Source of the DNA: Motacilla alba alba
Taxonomy: Eukaryota; Chordata; Aves; Passeriformes; Motacillidae
Direction: 5' to 3'
Assembly (NCBI RefSeq): GCF_015832195.1
Contig: NC_052028.1
Coordinates: forward strand, 7,297,501-7,361,500
Length of the DNA stretch: 64,000 nt
The first letter of the stretch is position 1. The number at the start of each line of letters is the position of its first letter. Below the pieces are notes generated by a model. That model was not told where the DNA came from. It was given only the letters and a program-made list of their open reading frames with translations, and did not search any database. This document shows, in pieces, positions 11,571 through 22,900 of the stretch. The position numbers and the translations under genes are program-made.

Positions 11571-12890
11571 AGGTGGCAGGGAAATTTGGGGTCTCTTTCT
11601 GTACAGAAATAGACCTACAGCTCCTATTGATGTCCAGCTTAGAAAGATAGCACTTCTGGAGAAATGCCTTATAAGCTCCATATATTGTTGATATAACCAA
11701 TGAAAGTTTAATGAAGTGCTTGGTGGTGTTGATGCTAAAAGAGTAGCTATAAACCATTTGATTTCTAGTAATCCCCAGGACACACAGTGAGAAATGAATA
11801 GTTATCCAAAAGCTGCTTTGTCTGGCCTGAGTTGAAAACCCTGAAGGAGATCTGTTTATCTGCACCACCTGGATTTAAAAATCAAGGATTTTATTTAGCC
11901 CTGAAAAGTTGGAGCCATCTTCAAAAGGCCTTGGTCTTGTTTCTGTACTCATGTGGCAGGTGGGATGATCTCTTGCTCTTTGTGCCTGCCTGGGAAGCCA
12001 AAGAGGCTGTGTGATAGCGTTTATTTCTCTCCACTTTCATTGCTTATACCTGTGCTCACAATGTGAAGAAGTAAAGCACCTCCTGCTGATCTCCCCAGCC
12101 ATCAGGACCGTGCTGCTGCAGTGCCACCATCCATGCAGAGAGGGGCATTTCCCCCCTGTCCCCAGGACAAAGAGATTCCAGGGACACATTTGTGCCTCTC
12201 CAGTCCTTTGTGCTCTCTGCCCCAGGTCTTCACCTGTAAAAAACACATAGCTCGTCTTAAATTCCCTGTGGTTTTAGCAGGTACAAATATTCCATGAAAT
12301 TTAAAGTCCTTGCAGGAGCATTCAGCACTATAATATAAATTTAATTACGGAGCTATTAGGAATCATTTGCATAACAATTAGCAATTAAAGGAGTCACCAA
12401 ATCCAAGTCACTTCTCTTGAAGCAGTTTTTATGCAACTGAACCTTTTGAAAACAGCAGGTTTCTCTTGATTTGGCATTAGAAACAGTGGGCTTTTTGAAA
12501 TAACAAGGTGATTGAAAATAACTGTGAGCTTTTGAACAGTGCTCTGCTGTCACAGAGATCTGCCCCAGGCTGGTGGCAGTGCTGCTGGACAAAGGGACAG
12601 AGGACTCCAGCTCCAGGAGGTCCGAGCAGCACAGCTCAGAGGCAAGAGGCAGCAGTGCTGGCTCTTGATCTGCTGCAATGTCTCAAAATTTCCTTTGTGC
12701 TGACCTGCAGCTCACAGAAACCAGCGACTGTTTGGCAATGAATGAACGAGAAGGAGGTTACAAACCAGCTGCGGGCCTGATGGTACTCAAGGCCAGATAC
12801 AGAGAGGTGAGAGAAGCAATGGGGGAACCATAAATTCCACAGGAATTCCACTAATTGCCACAGACTGTTACTCACTCAAGACTGTGCTAA
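11571..12890. other. intergenic, nothing recognised
   Basis: No exon, RNA gene or named repeat can be supported in this stretch. Confidence 0.45.
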
Positions 12891-12899
12891 ATCTCTGGA

Positions 12900-13190
12900 G
12901 TTAAAGAACGGAGACACAAGGAAAAAGAAAAACAGGGGGGTACACATTAGAAGGGGGTATCAGGCATTTTGGGAAATTTGCACCTCTCAAGTGCCTCAGC
13001 CAATGGGGAAAGAGAGAGGGAAATGTGGCTGGGAAATTGGGATAAAAAGGAGGCTGCATGCTCTAAAAATTTTGAGAGACCCCAGGGGAAATGCCCCATG
13101 GTCTCTCTCTTTTTTCGAATAAAGTTACAGGACTCCTCTGTCTCCTTTTTGGACATAAACTTCTGGTGTTTGTAGATTAATTTTCCTGAC
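12900..13190 (+). mobile_element. probable solo LTR of an endogenous retrovirus
   Basis: The order of signals fits an LTR: a purine-rich U3, a TATA-like GGGATAAAAAGG at 13,037-13,049, about 70 bases to AATAAA at 13,118-13,123, then a short T-rich U5 ending TTTTCCTGACA near 13,191. No internal retroviral genes flank it. The exact 5' edge and the target-site duplication were not resolved. Confidence 0.5.
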
Positions 13191-14900
13191 AGGAATCAGC
13201 TTTGGTGAGCCTTGTCTTGTTATGCTGTACACTTTATTGTAACAGAATAGAGGTTTTACTGAGTCAAAGTCAATTGCCTCTCCAAAAGTACCTGGTATTA
13301 TGGCATTTCAGGCATGTGTTAAGCAAGAGTTTTACATTGTCTTAAATAAGGACTCACAAAGCTGATTGTAAAGTAAAAGAAACAAACAAAAACTTTCAGA
13401 TCTTTTTATCTGTTTATTTTTACTTCTTTGTGATATATGAAAGCAGACTGGAAAGTCAACTCTGCTTCTGTATTAACTGTACACCAGAAATACCAGATTT
13501 TAGCTTCCACATTTTTGCTGAGGGAGCCAGGGAGAACTGGAGAACCTCTGGGAATCAGCCAAAGAAACAAGGTGATAAAATGAATGTCTGGTCTGCAGAA
13601 ACATTTCACTTGCAAAGAGTAAATGAGTAAAAGGTTCAGCTAGCTTCTAACACTGCTCAGGCTTGGCTTCAGGTGCCAGGGACCAGCAGGACAGCTTTGC
13701 TGTCCCTGGCAGCATTAAGAGCTGTGGCTGTGACAGCAAAAAGGTTGGGGGTGGTTTTGGTAATTTTTGGTGAACATAAATTAACAGATGGTGTTCAGCA
13801 ATGACCTTTTTAGAGAAGTACATTTTTTAAAACCTGTCTTTATCCACAACTAAGACATGGATTAGCAGAATTAATTTGGTTGTAGGCAGTCTGCTCAGGA
13901 AAGAGAAAAACAGCTCCTTTGACCTGCACTAGATCTATCATATTTCAAAAAGCAAATAATTTGGATTACACCATCTCAGAAAATGCCTTGAAATTGCTTA
14001 AAGGGAGAACACAACCTTGTCCCTAACCTCTGATGCCTCTAACCCATGCCCTCCCCCTTCAATTACCTACATCTAAGTTTATATCCTGTATTTCTCCAGC
14101 ATAAGCACAGTGCCCTTCTGGAGTGAACAGTGTTTCCCAGAACTCCTGCAGCACTGTGTAGGTGGAACACAAGGAGGCTTGGGAAAAATCAGAGAGGTGG
14201 AGATGTAAAATACAGACACCTGTTGTAACCCAGCGACTCAGCGGCTGCCCTGTGGCTGCTGTGTGCACCGAGGGAGAAGCAGCCCTGAGGATGGGCTTTG
14301 AGCAGCTCAGCTGAGCAGATGCAGCCTGAGAGCAAAGGAGAGAGGGCTCTGTGAGTCCCCAAAGGTCCTGGGGGATTTCTACAGAGCCCTCAAAACTTGC
14401 ACAGTAACCGCTCCACTTTTGTGCACGCTCTGCCTTTCTTTGACTCCTGTGTGTAGTGGTGAGAGGGACCAATCTGATTTTTATGTGTGCCTCAGCATAT
14501 ATTCTGTTCTCATAGGGGCAGCCTGTATGAGCCCTGTCCCCTGGAGGTTTCTCCTCGGTCAGGCCAGGGAAAGCCTCCAGGGTCAGACTGTGAGTGACCC
14601 CTCACTTGCTTGGAGGTCCACGAAGAACACACGGGAAATCAAGCTGTGGGAAGAACCTTAGCACATAAAAGCAGCTCACTGCGACACAGAGGAGCCATTT
14701 GTGCTTTGGGTTTCTCGGAGGGATCAGGGGCTCGTTTGGAGGGTCATCTTGGTCTTTCTCCCCCATCCTGCCTTTTCTTCTCTGCGGTTCTGCTTCCCTG
14801 CCTGCTTCCCCGTGGCCGTGAATCATCTCACCACCGGCACGACCTCGTGCTCTGCTGCCTCCCGACGGAGCGGCCGCCGCCGCAGCCAAGAGCCCCACGG
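13191..14900. other. intergenic, nothing recognised
   Basis: AT-rich DNA to about 14,000, then rising G+C towards the minisatellite. No gene can be supported. Confidence 0.45.
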
Positions 14901-14923
14901 TGCCTCCCGGGCACAGCCGCCCC

Positions 14924-15315
14924 ACCGTGCTGGGCACCGTGCTGGGCACAGCCACGCCACCGTGCTGGGCACAGCCGCCACACCGTGCTGGGCACCGCCG
15001 CCACACCGTGCTGGGCACAGCCACGCCACCGTGCTGGGCACAGCCGCCCCACCGTGCTGGCCACAGCAGCCCCACCGTGCTGGGCACCGCCACCACACCG
15101 TGCTGGGCACAGCCGCCACACCGTGCTGGGCACAGCCACGCCACCGTGCTGGCCACAGCAGCCCCACCGTGCTGGGCACCGCCACCACACCGTGCTGGGC
15201 ACAGCCGCCACACCGTGCTGGGCACAGCAGCCCCACCGTGCTGGGCACAGCCACGCCACCGTGCTGGGCACAGCCACGCCACCGTGCTGGGCACAGCAGC
15301 CCCACCGTGCTGCCC
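14924..15315. repeat. 23-bp GC-rich minisatellite, about 18 copies
   Basis: The core ACCGTGCTGGGCACAGCC recurs every 23 bases from 14,936 to 15,304, plus a shortened 12-base unit at 14,924. Units differ mainly in the last five bases (CACGC, GCCAC, GCCCC) and in GGGC versus GGCC. Because 23 is not a multiple of three and the unit has no stop codons, long frames appear on both strands. They are not genes. It lies about 1.6 kb upstream of the SEPTIN8 start. Confidence 0.95.
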
Positions 15316-15649
15316 AGGCACCGCCGCCAGCCTACACCCTGCCCAGCCTGCCCCTAGCCGAGCTCGCTCGTACCTAGCCGCGACCCCCGCCGCCGCTGTG
15401 TTTCCTTGCTCTGCCCGCCACCCTGCCGCAGCACCAGCCCGTGGTGACCGGCCTGTCGCCGCCACCCGCGCCCCGCCGCAGCCGCGCCCCTGCCCTGGGA
15501 GCCTGCAGCCGCTCCGGAGCGCGCCCGGGGCCGCGGCAGCCCGTGCCCCGCCGGTGCAGGGACACGCAGCCTGCTGCTGCTGCTGCTGCTCGGGAGCCAC
15601 GGGAGCCACGCACACACACCGCGGCTGCAGCACGCACCTTCCACCTGCC

Positions 15650-15890
15650 GAGTTGATGCTGACAGGTGACGGGGTTCTTGTGGTAACGCTCTCCCTGTCT
15701 TCTGTTTCCTTCTCATCTTTTCCCCTTTATGCTCGTTTTCCTATTCCCCCTTTAGTTAAAACACCCTTTTGTATCAATAAACGGTTCTCAGATATAATAT
15801 TGCTGGGTTTAAGCTTTATTTTCGTCCGAGAAATCTATCAAAAGAATCCTCCCCGAGTCCCCCTTTTGTAGTGGAACGGGACAAGTGGTA
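15650..15890 (+). mobile_element. possible LTR 3' portion
   Basis: A T/C-rich stretch, a CAATAAACGGTT polyadenylation-like signal at about 15,775 and a terminal TAGTGGAACGGGACAA resemble the R-U5 end of an avian LTR. No matching start, partner LTR or internal region was found, so this is tentative. Confidence 0.3.
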
Positions 15891-16652
15891 GAAGGAATTA
15901 TTTTCTTGGGGGGGGGTTCAAAATGATCCTCGTGAGTCTCCTCGTCACAAAGAGTGTTGTAGGCAGAAGTATTTGGTCTCTTTGACCAAACTCAGCTCTC
16001 CAAATCTGAAGAGTGGATTGCTCCGAGAGAGAAGCTGAGGAGGAAAGGTGAGGACATAGCAGAGACGGAGGGGAAAGCCTCAGACGAAACCAGGGCAACA
16101 GAGAGATCAGCGGTGCAGGTCTGGTTCAGTGCCCCAGCAGCACCGGGAGCGCACATGGCTCTGGTGAGCAGTTCCTGGGAAGCTGCACTGCAGCAGAGGG
16201 CACCAGAAAGCAACAGAACCCGCTCTGTGCTAGCAGCTCGTGAAATACCAGTGTCTGCGTTACAGAGACTGGCGGTGCCCTTGGCTCTGTGCCTTAGGTG
16301 GGAAGGAACGACGAAGAAATACTGCACAGCTCTCCGTGCATGCTTTAAATTGGCACAAACGCGGGCAGCGTTAATGGCCGTGCGCCCCGTGTCGCGGCTC
16401 AAACCCCGCTGTGCTGCCACTCTGGCGTGGCTGCCGCGTGTCACAGAGGCACCGCTGCCCTGCGGAATGCCACGTCCTGGGCGTGTGCGGCCCCTGCGGA
16501 GGATGCTCCCGGCCCTTCCGCAGCCACACTGTCCCTTCTGCTGCCAGGCCCCCCGTGCCATGTGCTCGCCCCCAGACCGGCACCTGACCTCCGGCAGGGG
16601 CCGGGAGCTGTTCCTCGGTTCCACTCCCCTCGACAGCCGGGGGTGCCGCGCT

Positions 16653-16732
16653 GAGAGGAGGCTGTGCCGGCCGAGAGGAGGCTGTCCCAGTCGAGAGGAG
16701 GCTGTGCCGGCCGAGAGGAGGCTGTCCCGGCG
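16653..16732. repeat. four tandem 20-bp units in the SEPTIN8 promoter
   Basis: GAGAGGAGGCTGT followed by GCCGGCC, CCCAGTC, GCCGGCC and CCCGGCG: four exact-length units, alternating between two variants, about 200 bases upstream of the start codon. It could work as an array of binding sites or simply be a short satellite. Confidence 0.9.
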
Positions 16733-16832
16733 CTGCCCCGCCCCGGCCCGGCCCGGCGGTGCCCGTCCCCTCGGCTCCCCGGCCCGGCGGGCGGGCGGCG
16801 CCTGCGGCGGCGGAGGGCGGCTCCGGGAAGTG

Positions 16833-16841
16833 GCCATATTG
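16833..16841 (+). promoter_or_regulatory. SEPTIN8: YY1-like motif GCCATATTG
   Basis: CCATATT fits the YY1 core CCATNTT and sits about 80 bases upstream of the SEPTIN8 ATG, where YY1 sites are often found near CpG-island transcription starts. Function is inferred. Confidence 0.4.
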
Positions 16842-16917
16842 GATCCATTCAGCCGCAGCCACTCGCGGCGGGCAGCGGCAGCAGCGCTCCCGCCGCCGGA
16901 GCCGCGCCAGCCCGGCC

Positions 16918-16947
16918 ATGGCCGCCACCGACCTGGAGCGCTTCTCG
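16918..16947 (+). CDS. SEPTIN8: SEPTIN8 coding exon 1
   Basis: Encodes [10 protein letters not shown], identical to human SEPT8 as I recall it. The start codon is in a good context (GGCCATGG). The donor is TCG|GTGAGC, phase 0. Confidence 0.95.
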
Positions 16948-19900
16948 GTGAGCAGCGCCCCGCTCCCGGCCGCGCAGCTTGCGGGTTCTTTGTGGCTCGG
17001 GCGCGGGGGAATAGCCCAGCGGGTGGTGGGTCCCGGGCACCGCGGGGATGCGCGGCCGCTGCCCCGCCGGCGGCGTGGGGGGAGCTGGGCAGGGAGCGCG
17101 GCGATGCCGGGGCCGGTGCTCACCCGGCGGGTGCGGGTAGGTCCTTGCGGGAAGGTCCTGCCCGCGCCGGGGCCGGAGGGAACGGCGGGTGAAGGGCTCC
17201 GGGGCCTCGCAGCCCCTCTGGTGCCGGCACCGGCACGGTCGGGGAGTCGTGCTGGGGTGGCCGGGATGCTCCTGGAGGGTACCGGGACCCGTGTGTCTGC
17301 AGGCGCGCATCACCCCGCAGAGACAGGCGGCAGGAAATGGGGTCAGACCTTCCCAAATAGCGAGTGTTTACATACCGCTGGTATCCAAACACTCTGCAGT
17401 AGTAACTTAGCGGTGTGTATACAAAACAGGGAGAGGCACGCTGATTTAAGCACGGGTAAAGCAAACCCTTGAGGCTGGCTGCTCTCTGAGCCAATGGATG
17501 AGGAATGCTGTACAGCAAATATGGAGCGTGACCTGTGCACTGCCGCCTCTCTGCAGCTCACATGTTGTATAACTGCTATCGGAAGTCAATCTGGCTAAAA
17601 TCTGTCGGCCCAAAACTATTCTTTGTCTACAGCTTGAATTTTTTGTTGTTGTTGGAAGGGCTGTTCTCGTTAAATAGCTTGGTGTTGTGTCTTGTACTCT
17701 CTCAGAGCTGAAAACATTTTTACCGCATTAAATAGCACAGCTCTCCAAAGTCAAAGTAGTCTGGTGTGATATTACTAAATAAATGGGAACAGCAGTGGTG
17801 GCTGGCTGAATTATAGGCATGCCCTTTGAGCACAAGCAAGTCCCTGCTACTGTTTTCTCTGTAAGCTACTTTTTGCCAAGGATCTCAAACCCTGCTTCAT
17901 TTCTTTGAATCCTGGCCCAAAAGTTTCCAGCTCAGGAATGACTTTTCAAGACTGTAACTTACTTAAAACTTGCATAAAGGAAAATTGAACTGAGGCTCTT
18001 ATTTAAGAAAGCTAATGTTTCTAGGCTCTGGGAGGAGTAGATTAAGGGAATGACAGTGACAGAGAATAAAAACACCCAGACTCTCTCACTGCAATTCTTT
18101 CCGCACTTGTATCATATAAAAATACTTTTAATGTTAATTTGGTGTGCCTGCTGTTGCCTGTGCAGGTTTCCATAGGTGTTACAGGAATCTAAAATATTGC
18201 CTCGTTCTGGAGAAAAATAAATTAATTTGCTTTTTTTTTGGTGTGTACTTACATCAATATTCTGTCACTTTGATTTTTAAAAAATGGAAAAGGGGAAAAA
18301 TCCTCCTGAAGGTGTTTGGCTCTCATTTTGGCATCAAAGGGAAGTGGCTGGGCTCCAGCATGGTTTGAGTGCCCAACTCCATTAGGAAGAAACCTGCTTG
18401 CTTTGTGCAATGAGCAGGGATGGGTTTATAGGGATTTTGAGGGTGGGAGAGCATCCTCTCGTTTCCATTTGATGTGGGGGAGACATCTGTCCCAGCTGCT
18501 GTTTCCTTTACCCCTAGCTTGCATCTCAGCTCTTGTTCCTCCAGCATCATGGAAACCTCATGATTCAGGTGCTCTGAGTTGTTCTTTCTGAAGGGCTTAC
18601 AGGTTTCTTGTTGCCATTTTATATTACCATACCTCAGCTTCCTGAGCATGAAGTCCATGTGGGAGTAGCTTGTCACTGCCAAGCAAAGGTGATGATAAAT
18701 TCACTTATTTTTACCAGCTGTTTGTATTTGCAGTAGGAAGTAATGCTGAAAAAGCTTCTGAAGTGGAGTTTTGATACACAATGGGTCATGATTGGTGAAG
18801 CTATTTATAGGTATCCAGCTGACACTGATATCCTGGAATGCAGTGACCCTTAGGTTTGGATAATGTGTTTTGAAAACTCCCCAGATGCACGCTTCCCTTG
18901 TGCAGTCCTCCAGATTGCCTCTGTCTCCAGCACAATAAAGTTCCCTTCAAGTGCTGCTGTTGGAAATGACCAACGAAAACAAATGAAAGGAAGCTCACCC
19001 ATGGAAAGCTGCCTCTGAGGAAGCAGGATCACACCAGTGGTGCTAAACACCATCTTTGTTTTTGTGGCTGTAGTGTTGTGAGAGAGATTTGCTTCAACCC
19101 CTGGAGACTGAAGTTTTCTGCTCATCTGCTCTGGTAGCCACAGCTGTGTTCAGGGCTTGGGCTGCAAGCATCACTTCTGGAGCTGCTCACACCCAGGGTG
19201 GAAGGAGAACTGATAAAGTTTAGTTCATTTATGAAACACTTTTATTTTGTCATTAAAGTTCACAGCTTCTCCATTGTCTGGGCTGGCCAGTGCTGAGTTA
19301 GCACATGTGGTGACTGTACTGGAGCAGACACTAGCAGTATTAGCAGGGATGTTGGGATGTTGAGTGGGAAACGGCCCAACCACCATGGAAGCCAGAAGGT
19401 GCTTGAAATGCAGGAGCTCTGAAGGAGCTGGGAAAAGCTGTAAGGAGAAAAAGTGACAGAGAAGTGACTGGAGATGCATTGGAGAATAAATGGGATGAGA
19501 TGTGAGACTGAGACTGTAAGACTTCTGCTTTCCCAAATCTGTTGCTTTCTCTCTTTTTAAATAAAACACTGCTGCTTAACTGTCTGCACTAACCCACAGC
19601 CTGGCATGCTGGTGCAAAGGCAGTGGGCTCCAAACTGAGCAGTTCTGTGAGAAGAAGCAGGTGTCCTCAGTCTCAGGGTTGGGCTCAGAGAAGAGTTTAA
19701 TGTGAAAAGCTAACTTTGTCTGATTGCTCTGTGGGGACACCACGCCTGCCTGCACAGACAGGGATGTGTGAGCACTGATGCCCAGGGCAGAGAGCACTGG
19801 ACACATCACATGTACCTGGCAGTGTGTGAGCTGTGGCTGGGGACAGCTGTCCATATGCAATCCTGAGATTTCCCTTCGTGTAAGTGATTGACAGCTAGGC

Positions 19901-22900
19901 TGGTACTGGCAGCTTTTTGATAAATTAATGTTCCTTAGAAGAGCTTGCAGAAAAAACACCACTTTATACAGAGGAAAGCTGAAGAGCAATTTCTTTGCTG
20001 GAAGTAGACGATGGGATTTGCTTTGTCTCAGGGAGTTGCTGAGCTTGGGGAGGATCTGGCAAGTTGGTCAGCTGTGTGTGAGCGTTACCTGTTTACACAC
20101 CACTGCCTTTCTGTCACCTGCTCCCAGCTCTGTGGGAGGAGAGGGACCTTTGGATGGTGCCTGTTCCTGCCACAACTGCCATTGCCATAAACTTCATGTG
20201 TTGTTGCTGCTGTCTGTAAGCTCAGGTTCACTTAATGACTGCACAGCCTAAACCCACTCTTCCTGTAAGGGGCCAGTGTGATGCTTCAGTCTGTGAGAGA
20301 TGGGCTTGGGGAGTGAGCTGAGAACAGCTCTGTGGTTCATGACCAGAAAGAAGTCTTATCACTGCAGCTGCTAAGCACAGGCTTACATTTTCTTCTAAAC
20401 GAACTCTCAAGGAAAGCCTTTCCATGGCTCAATTCCAGTGGAAAACGGGGCTGATTTGAATTCAGACGTTCCCTCTGCTCTCTTTTTCGCCCAGGCAGTT
20501 GGCACCATTTGGAAGTTCCAGTATTAAATCTCTTTGTCTGTTTCTGCATTCAGTTATTTTACCTTTTGCCTGGATAAACTCAAGTGGTCCCCCATGCAGC
20601 GTGGAGCACAAGTGACAGATTTTTCTCTGAGCTGGTAGCAGGCACCAGAAAGCCAACCCAGCAGGAGCAGCCCTTCTCCTCCCTGCGCTGGCCAGCTCTT
20701 CTGCCTGTGGTGTATGCTTTTTTGGGAGGGAACGATGCAGAAAATGGCCTTCCACTGGAGGGGACAAATTGCTGGTTGCATCTCCAAGCCTGAGATCTCT
20801 GCCCTGGAATTTCGCCTGTCCTCATGCAGGAAGCCAGCTCTGACTGCCTCAACCACAGAATCTATTAACTCAACCACAGCCCATGGCAGTTAAACACTTA
20901 CTTTCAATGTATGCACTGGGTACAGATGTTGCCCAGAATAAGATGCTTTTTGGTTTTTTTTCCTCTTCCCCGCTGTGGTGCTGTCACTGCTGGTGAATCC
21001 GGGGTGTCTCTTCCTCCTGCAGCAGAGATGCAACATGTTGTTCTGCGTGGGAGCTCCCGAGCTCTCCGAGGCACTCATAACTGCAGTGAGCGCTCAGGCT
21101 GTGGGTGGAAGGACGTGAGCTGGCGGAGGCTGAGGCCGTGTGTGCCCTCGGCATCGGCAAAACAAATGAGAGCCTGAAGAATAACTCCCTTTCAGGAGGC
21201 CGGCACGGTGTCAGGGCTTGTCATCTGTGCTGTGCTGGCAGCTGTCAGCCAGTCCCCAGCGTTGCTGGAAGGCCAGAAGCTCCCTAAATATTATCTTCTG
21301 TGGCAGAGCGGCAGGGCTGTCTGCAGCTGCGGGGAGAGGCACAGCCCTGTCTCTGAGTGCCCCGCTGTCCCCAGTCCTGTCGTCTCAAGGCACCGCTGTG
21401 CAAGCCAAGGGCCCATCACTGGGCTGTTTTTCTGCCTGCAGGAGCAGCAGTCACGCTCATCTTTCCTTCCCCTGCTCCTTTGGCTCGGAGCTTGGGAGGG
21501 GGAGAAACTGGCGTGATGCTGAATTGGCTTTTCCTGGGTTGTGCAATGAAGAGGAGGAATTTGGGAGGTGATGGGACTGAAGGAGACGTGCAGGGCGTGG
21601 GCAGGCTGCACGCTTCACCCCACCTGTGTAGGGTAAGGGCACGTTTATGGGATTAGTTTTGATTATACGGAGTGTTTTGAGCACACTTCAGGCTGTGGAT
21701 GGGAGAAGCTGCCCTGTTTGTTTCAGATGCCCTGTTGTGCAGCCTTTGGAAGTAACATTGTCCTGTCCCATACTTGTTTTGTTGAGGTGGGCCTTGCATT
21801 TATGCAGAATCCTCTTGTTTCTCTTCTTCCCCACATCTGCATAGCTGCAGTGAGCTCTGGCTTTATACCTGAAGCTTTGCATTTGTATTCGTGTATCATA
21901 GAAGTGTCAGACAGCTAAGAGAGCCCACCTCTTCTCCCAGAGCAGCCCAAGTGAGGAAAAAAATCCTGAAAGTGCTCTTTGTCCTCAGTCCCAGCCACGT
22001 GCTTTCCTTCCCGAGCCTCTTCTCTGGCATAAGCAGCCATGATCATCCAGTTTGTGACATTGGGATGCAGAAGGTAAACCCAGACAGGGAATCAGCATCC
22101 TCCAAATGGGGTGATAGGAGATGTTCAGAGAGGAGTGGTGTCAGTGAGAACCACAGGATTCTTGGACGCAGCCCTAATCGCCGCTCTCGGCTTGTGGCTG
22201 ACCAGGTCAGGGCTGTGAAGGCACCACTTTTAGATGTTCAGATTCCTTTGTGAAACCAGAAAGTGTCTGTCTCCCACACGCATGAAATTCCAGGGATGTC
22301 AGACAGCTGGAGCAAGGTTCCCATCGAGCTCTCTGTCTCGGGCTCTTGCCCTCTCTGGCTGCACCGCCTCAGACCCAGACTGTCGCAGGGAGCTGTGGAG
22401 CCAGGGAGCCTGGGCTGGGTTTCCATCCAAGGGTTGGGGTTCTCCCGTCCTCATCACCATTGCATGAGATGCTGTGATGAGTTTGCGTTTTGTGTGCAGG
22501 GAAACAAACATGTGGGGAATGCATCAAGTCCCCACAGGCAGCCTTCAGCTGGCCCTGGCTGTAACAGGCAGGGCTCAGCCCTCAGCTCCTGCCCTGCTGA
22601 GTTCATGTCTGCCTGCACAGGGCTGTACAGACATGCCTTCAGCTGTGGCTGCTGTGCTTCCAGAGCTGGTGGTGATGCTGGGAAATGGAACCTTCCCGTG
22701 TCTGCCAGGACCTCCCTGCAATCCTCAGCTCTGTTGCCGGCAGAGGAGGCCGTCCCCGCCGTGTTGCAGTGTGTGCACCCCTGGGTGCCCGGGCTGTGGG
22801 GGCAGAAGGGCATTGCCAGGTCTCTGCTCCACACCCTGCTCACAGCAGCCCTCCCTCCTGAGCCACACTGATCCTGGCTTTCAGCTCTGCCACAGGGAAA

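Larger units (their letters stand above)
16400..17250. promoter_or_regulatory. SEPTIN8: CpG island and promoter of SEPTIN8
   Basis: Dense CG dinucleotides begin about 500 bases before the SEPTIN8 start codon and continue into intron 1. No TATA box is visible, which is usual for a broadly expressed CpG-island gene. A 20-bp tandem repeat and a YY1-like site lie within it. Confidence 0.75.

Noticed and set aside
14602..15871. Several 150-340-codon open frames on both strands
   Set aside because: They come from the stop-free 23-bp minisatellite. Because 23 is not divisible by three, every frame repeats the same 23-residue cycle.
16113..17192. 359-codon plus-strand frame over the SEPTIN8 promoter
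   Set aside because: CpG-island composition and no domain. It overlaps the real SEPTIN8 first exon in another frame.
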